From Volucella zonaria (Eukaryota; Arthropoda; Insecta; Diptera; Syrphidae), in assembly GCA_963966105.1 (NCBI GenBank), contig CAWYQB010000748.1, positions 1 through 64,000 on the forward strand: DNA of 64,000 nucleotides, read 5' to 3'. The position numbers were made by a program, and so were the translations under genes. Of this stretch, positions 61,731 through 64,000 are shown in pieces. The number at the start of each line of letters is the position of its first letter. Positions within the stretch are counted from its first letter, which is position 1. The notes beneath the pieces were generated by a model. The model was not told where the DNA came from. It did not search any database and was given only the letters and a program-made list of their open reading frames with translations.

Positions 61731-64000
61731 GTTTAGGAGTTATAGGCATTTTAAGATTTTGAATTTTTTTTTTCTGGTGCATAATATGACCCCCCGCAGA
61801 CGCCTAGTTTAGGAGTTATAGCCATTTTAAGATTTCGAATTTTCTTTTTGCTGGTGCAAATTATGACCCCCGGAGACGCCTAGTTTAGGAGTTATAGCCA
61901 TTTTAAGATTTTGAATTTTCTTTTTTCTGGTGCATATTATGACCCCCGGCGACGCCTAGTTTAGGAGTTATAGCCATTTTAAGATTACGAATTTTCTTTT
62001 TTCTGGTGCATAATATGACCCCCGCAGACACCTAGTTTAGGAGTTATAGCCATTTTAAGATTTTGAATTTTTTTTTTTCTGGTGCATAATATGACCCCCG
62101 CAGACGCCTAGTTTAGGAGTTATAGCCATTTTAAGATTTCGAATTTTCTTTTTTCTGGTGCATAATATGACCCCCGCAGACGCCTAGTTTAGGAGTTATA
62201 GCCATTTTAAGATTTTGAATTTTTTTTTTCTGGTGCAAAATATGACCCCCGCAGACGCCTAGTTTAGGAGTTATAGCCATTTTAAGATTTTGAATTTTTT
62301 TTTCCTGGTGCATAATATGACCCCCGCAGACGCCTAGTTTAGGAGTTATAGCCATTTTAAGATTTCGAATTTTCTTTTTTCTGGTGCATATTATGACCCC
62401 CGGAGACGCCTAGTTTAGGAGTTATTGCCATTTTAAGATTTTGAATTTTTTTTTTCTGGTGCATAATATGACCGCTGCAGACGCCTAGTTTAGGAGTTAT
62501 AGCCATTTTAAGATTTTGAATTTTTTTTTTCTGGTGCATAATATGACCCCCGGAGACGCCTAGTTTAGGAGTTATAGCCATTTTAAGATTTTGAATTTTC
62601 TTTTTTCTGGTGCATAATATGACCCTCGCAGACGCCTAGTTTAGGAGTTATAGCCATTTTAAGATTTTGAATTTTCTTTTTTCTGGTGCATAATATGACC
62701 CCCGCAGACGCCTAGTTTAGAGTTATAGCCATTTTAAGATTTTGAATTTTTTTTTTCTGGTGCATAATATGACCCCCGCAGACGCCTAGTTTAGGAGTTA
62801 TAGCCATTTTAAGATTTTGAATTTTTTTTTTCTGGTGCATAATATGACCCCCGCAGACGCCTAGTTTAGGATTTATAGCCATTTTAAGATTTCGAATTTT
62901 CTTTTTTCTGGTGCATAATATGACCCTCGCAGACGCCTGGTTTAGGAGTTATAGCCATTTTAAGATTTTGAATTTTCTTTTTTCTGGTGCATAATATGAC
63001 CCCCGCAGACGCCTAGTTTAGAGTTATAGCCATTTTAAGATTTTGAATTTTTTTTTTCTGGTGCATAATATGACCCCCGCAGACGCCTAGTTTAGGAGTT
63101 ATAGCCCTTTTAAGATTTCGAATTTTCTTTTTTCTGGTGCATATTATGACCCCCGGAGACGCTTAGTTTAGGAGTTATAGCCATTTTAAGGTTTTGAATT
63201 TTCTTTTTGCTGGAGCAAGTTATGACCCCCGGAGACGCCTAGTTTAGGAGTTATAGCCATTTTAAGATTTTGAATTTTTTTTTTCTGGTGCATAATATGA
63301 CCCCCGCAGACGCCTAGTTTAGGAGTTATAGCCATTTTAAGATTTCGAATTTTCTTTTTTCTGGTCCATAATATGACCCCCGCAGACGCCTAGTTTAGGA
63401 GTTATAGCCATTTTAAGATTTTGAATTTTCTTTTTTCTGGTGCATATTATGACCCCGGCGACGCCTAGTTTAGGAGTTATAGCCATTTTAAGATTTTGAA
63501 TTTTTTTTTTCTGGTGCATAATATGATCCCCGCAGACGCCTAGTTTAGGAGTTATAGCCATTTTAAGATTTTGAATTTTCTTTTTTCTGGTGCATAATAT
63601 GACCCCCGCGGACGCCTATTTTAGGAGTTATAGCCATTTTAAGATTTTGAATTTTTTTTTTTCTGGTGCATAATATGACCCCCGCAGACGCCTAGTTTAG
63701 GAGTTATAGCCATTTTATGGTTTCGAATTTTCTTTTTTTTGGTTCATAATATGACCCCCGCAGACGCCTAGTTTAGGAGTTATAGCCATTTTAAGATTTT
63801 GAATTTTCTTTTTTCTGGTGCATATTATGACCCCCGGAGACGCCTAGTTTAGGAGTTATAGCCATTTTAAGATTTTGAATTTTTTTTTTCTGGTGCATAA
63901 TATGACCCCCGCAGACGCCTAGTTTAGGAGTTATTGCCATTTTAAGATTTTGAATTTTCTTTTTTCTGGTGCATAATATGACCCCCGCAGACGCCTATTT
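61731..64000. repeat. Terminal HOR family R, copy 3, running off the window
   Basis: TATAGGCATT 61,741, GATTAC 61,983, GACACC 62,027, GACCGCTG 62,470 and TTTAGAGTT 62,717 (repeated at 63,019). After about 63.1 kb the order is irregular, with GGAGCAAGTTATG near 63,213 and GGTTCATAAT near 63,742. The last monomer is cut at 64,000 (GCCTATTT), so the array continues beyond the window. Confidence 0.84.

Larger units (their letters stand above)
1..64000. repeat. Satellite DNA array, 75-76 bp monomer, about 845-850 head-to-tail copies
   Basis: The entire window is one tandem array. Each unit starts GCCTAGTTTAGG, continues through AGTTATAGCCATTTTAAG, TTTTGAA or TTCGAA, a T-rich run of 9-11 bases and CTGGTGCATAATATG, and ends CCCCCGCAGAC. 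All units are in the same orientation. The spacing between successive GCCTAG starts is mostly 76 or 75 bp, sometimes 74 or 77. The consensus has 28 G/C in 76 bases. Monomers differ by few substitutions, so the family is well homogenised. Such arrays are typical of eukaryotic heterochromatin (known for satellites generally); whether this one is centromeric is not shown by the sequence. No transposon, gene or orientation switch interrupts it. No coding function is supported. Confidence 0.97.

Noticed and set aside
1..64000. CRISPR-like regular repeats
   Set aside because: There are no unique spacers; the whole 75-76 bp unit is repeated, and no cas genes are present.
1..64000. TTAGG within AGTTTAGGAG as an insect-type telomeric repeat
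   Set aside because: TTAGG occurs once per monomer, never in tandem, and is part of the CCTAGTTTAGG dyad.
1..64000. CENP-B box
   Set aside because: No match to the essential core (TTCG....A..CGGG) was found. The TTCGAA state is followed by a T-rich tract, not by the required G/C residues.
1..64000. rDNA spacer subrepeats or a gene minisatellite
   Set aside because: No rRNA, promoter or coding flank appears in 64 kb, and the array is longer than usual for such subrepeats. It cannot be excluded without the flanks.
1..64000. Bacterial-type -10 element in TAATATGAC and terminator-like T runs
   Set aside because: These are chance features of an AT-rich monomer repeated hundreds of times, with no -35 element, hairpin before the T run or associated gene.

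Overview
The whole 64 kb window is one uninterrupted satellite DNA array. It consists of a single 75-76 bp monomer repeated head to tail in one orientation, about 845-850 copies (63,992 bp between the first and last monomer starts, divided by a mean period near 75.5 bp). I found no unique-sequence island, protein-coding gene, RNA gene, transposon, inverted segment or CRISPR array. Every open frame is a product of the repeat: 75 is divisible by 3, so runs of 75-bp monomers stay open on the minus strand until a 76-bp monomer closes them. The monomer is about 37% GC. This points to constitutive heterochromatin of a eukaryotic chromosome (centromeric, pericentromeric, subtelomeric or an interstitial block). 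The sequence does not identify the species or the chromosomal site.

The information lies in how monomer variants are ordered. A few monomer positions exist in discrete alternative states (listed under the type monomer at 8,041), and rare states act as barcodes. They reveal nested higher-order repeats (HORs) and segmental duplications with exact spacings: a 20-monomer 1,503-bp unit (2.9-5.8 kb); a 14-monomer 1,060-bp unit (10.35-14.4 kb) carrying a 3-monomer gain and a 4-monomer loss; a 3.3-kb block duplicated 4,017 bp downstream with one monomer lost (17.0-20.3 and 21.0-24.2 kb); blocks repeated at 4,300 bp and 4,077 bp (26-34 kb); a 1.25-kb module in three copies at +9,671 and +19,427 bp from one another; a 14,120-bp plus 2,641-bp family (25.65, 39.8 and 42.4 kb); a 3,471-bp duplication tagged by a 12-bp insertion (46.3 and 49.8 kb); and a terminal family at about 2.66 and 2.19 kb (56.4-64 kb).

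Region by region, 1-35 kb is built from modules marked by the GTTAATATG, GATTATG, GTACATAAT, GTACGTAAT and GGAGCATAAT variants. From 35 to 44 kb the pattern is transitional. From 44 to 64 kb it is dominated by GCAAATTATG, CCCTCGCAG and, near the end, a PstI-creating GACCGCTGCAG variant. The right part also favours a 76+75+75 bp trimeric rhythm. This is what local homogenisation by unequal exchange or conversion plus larger segmental duplication produces. I found no new gene system; the nested modular architecture is the notable content.
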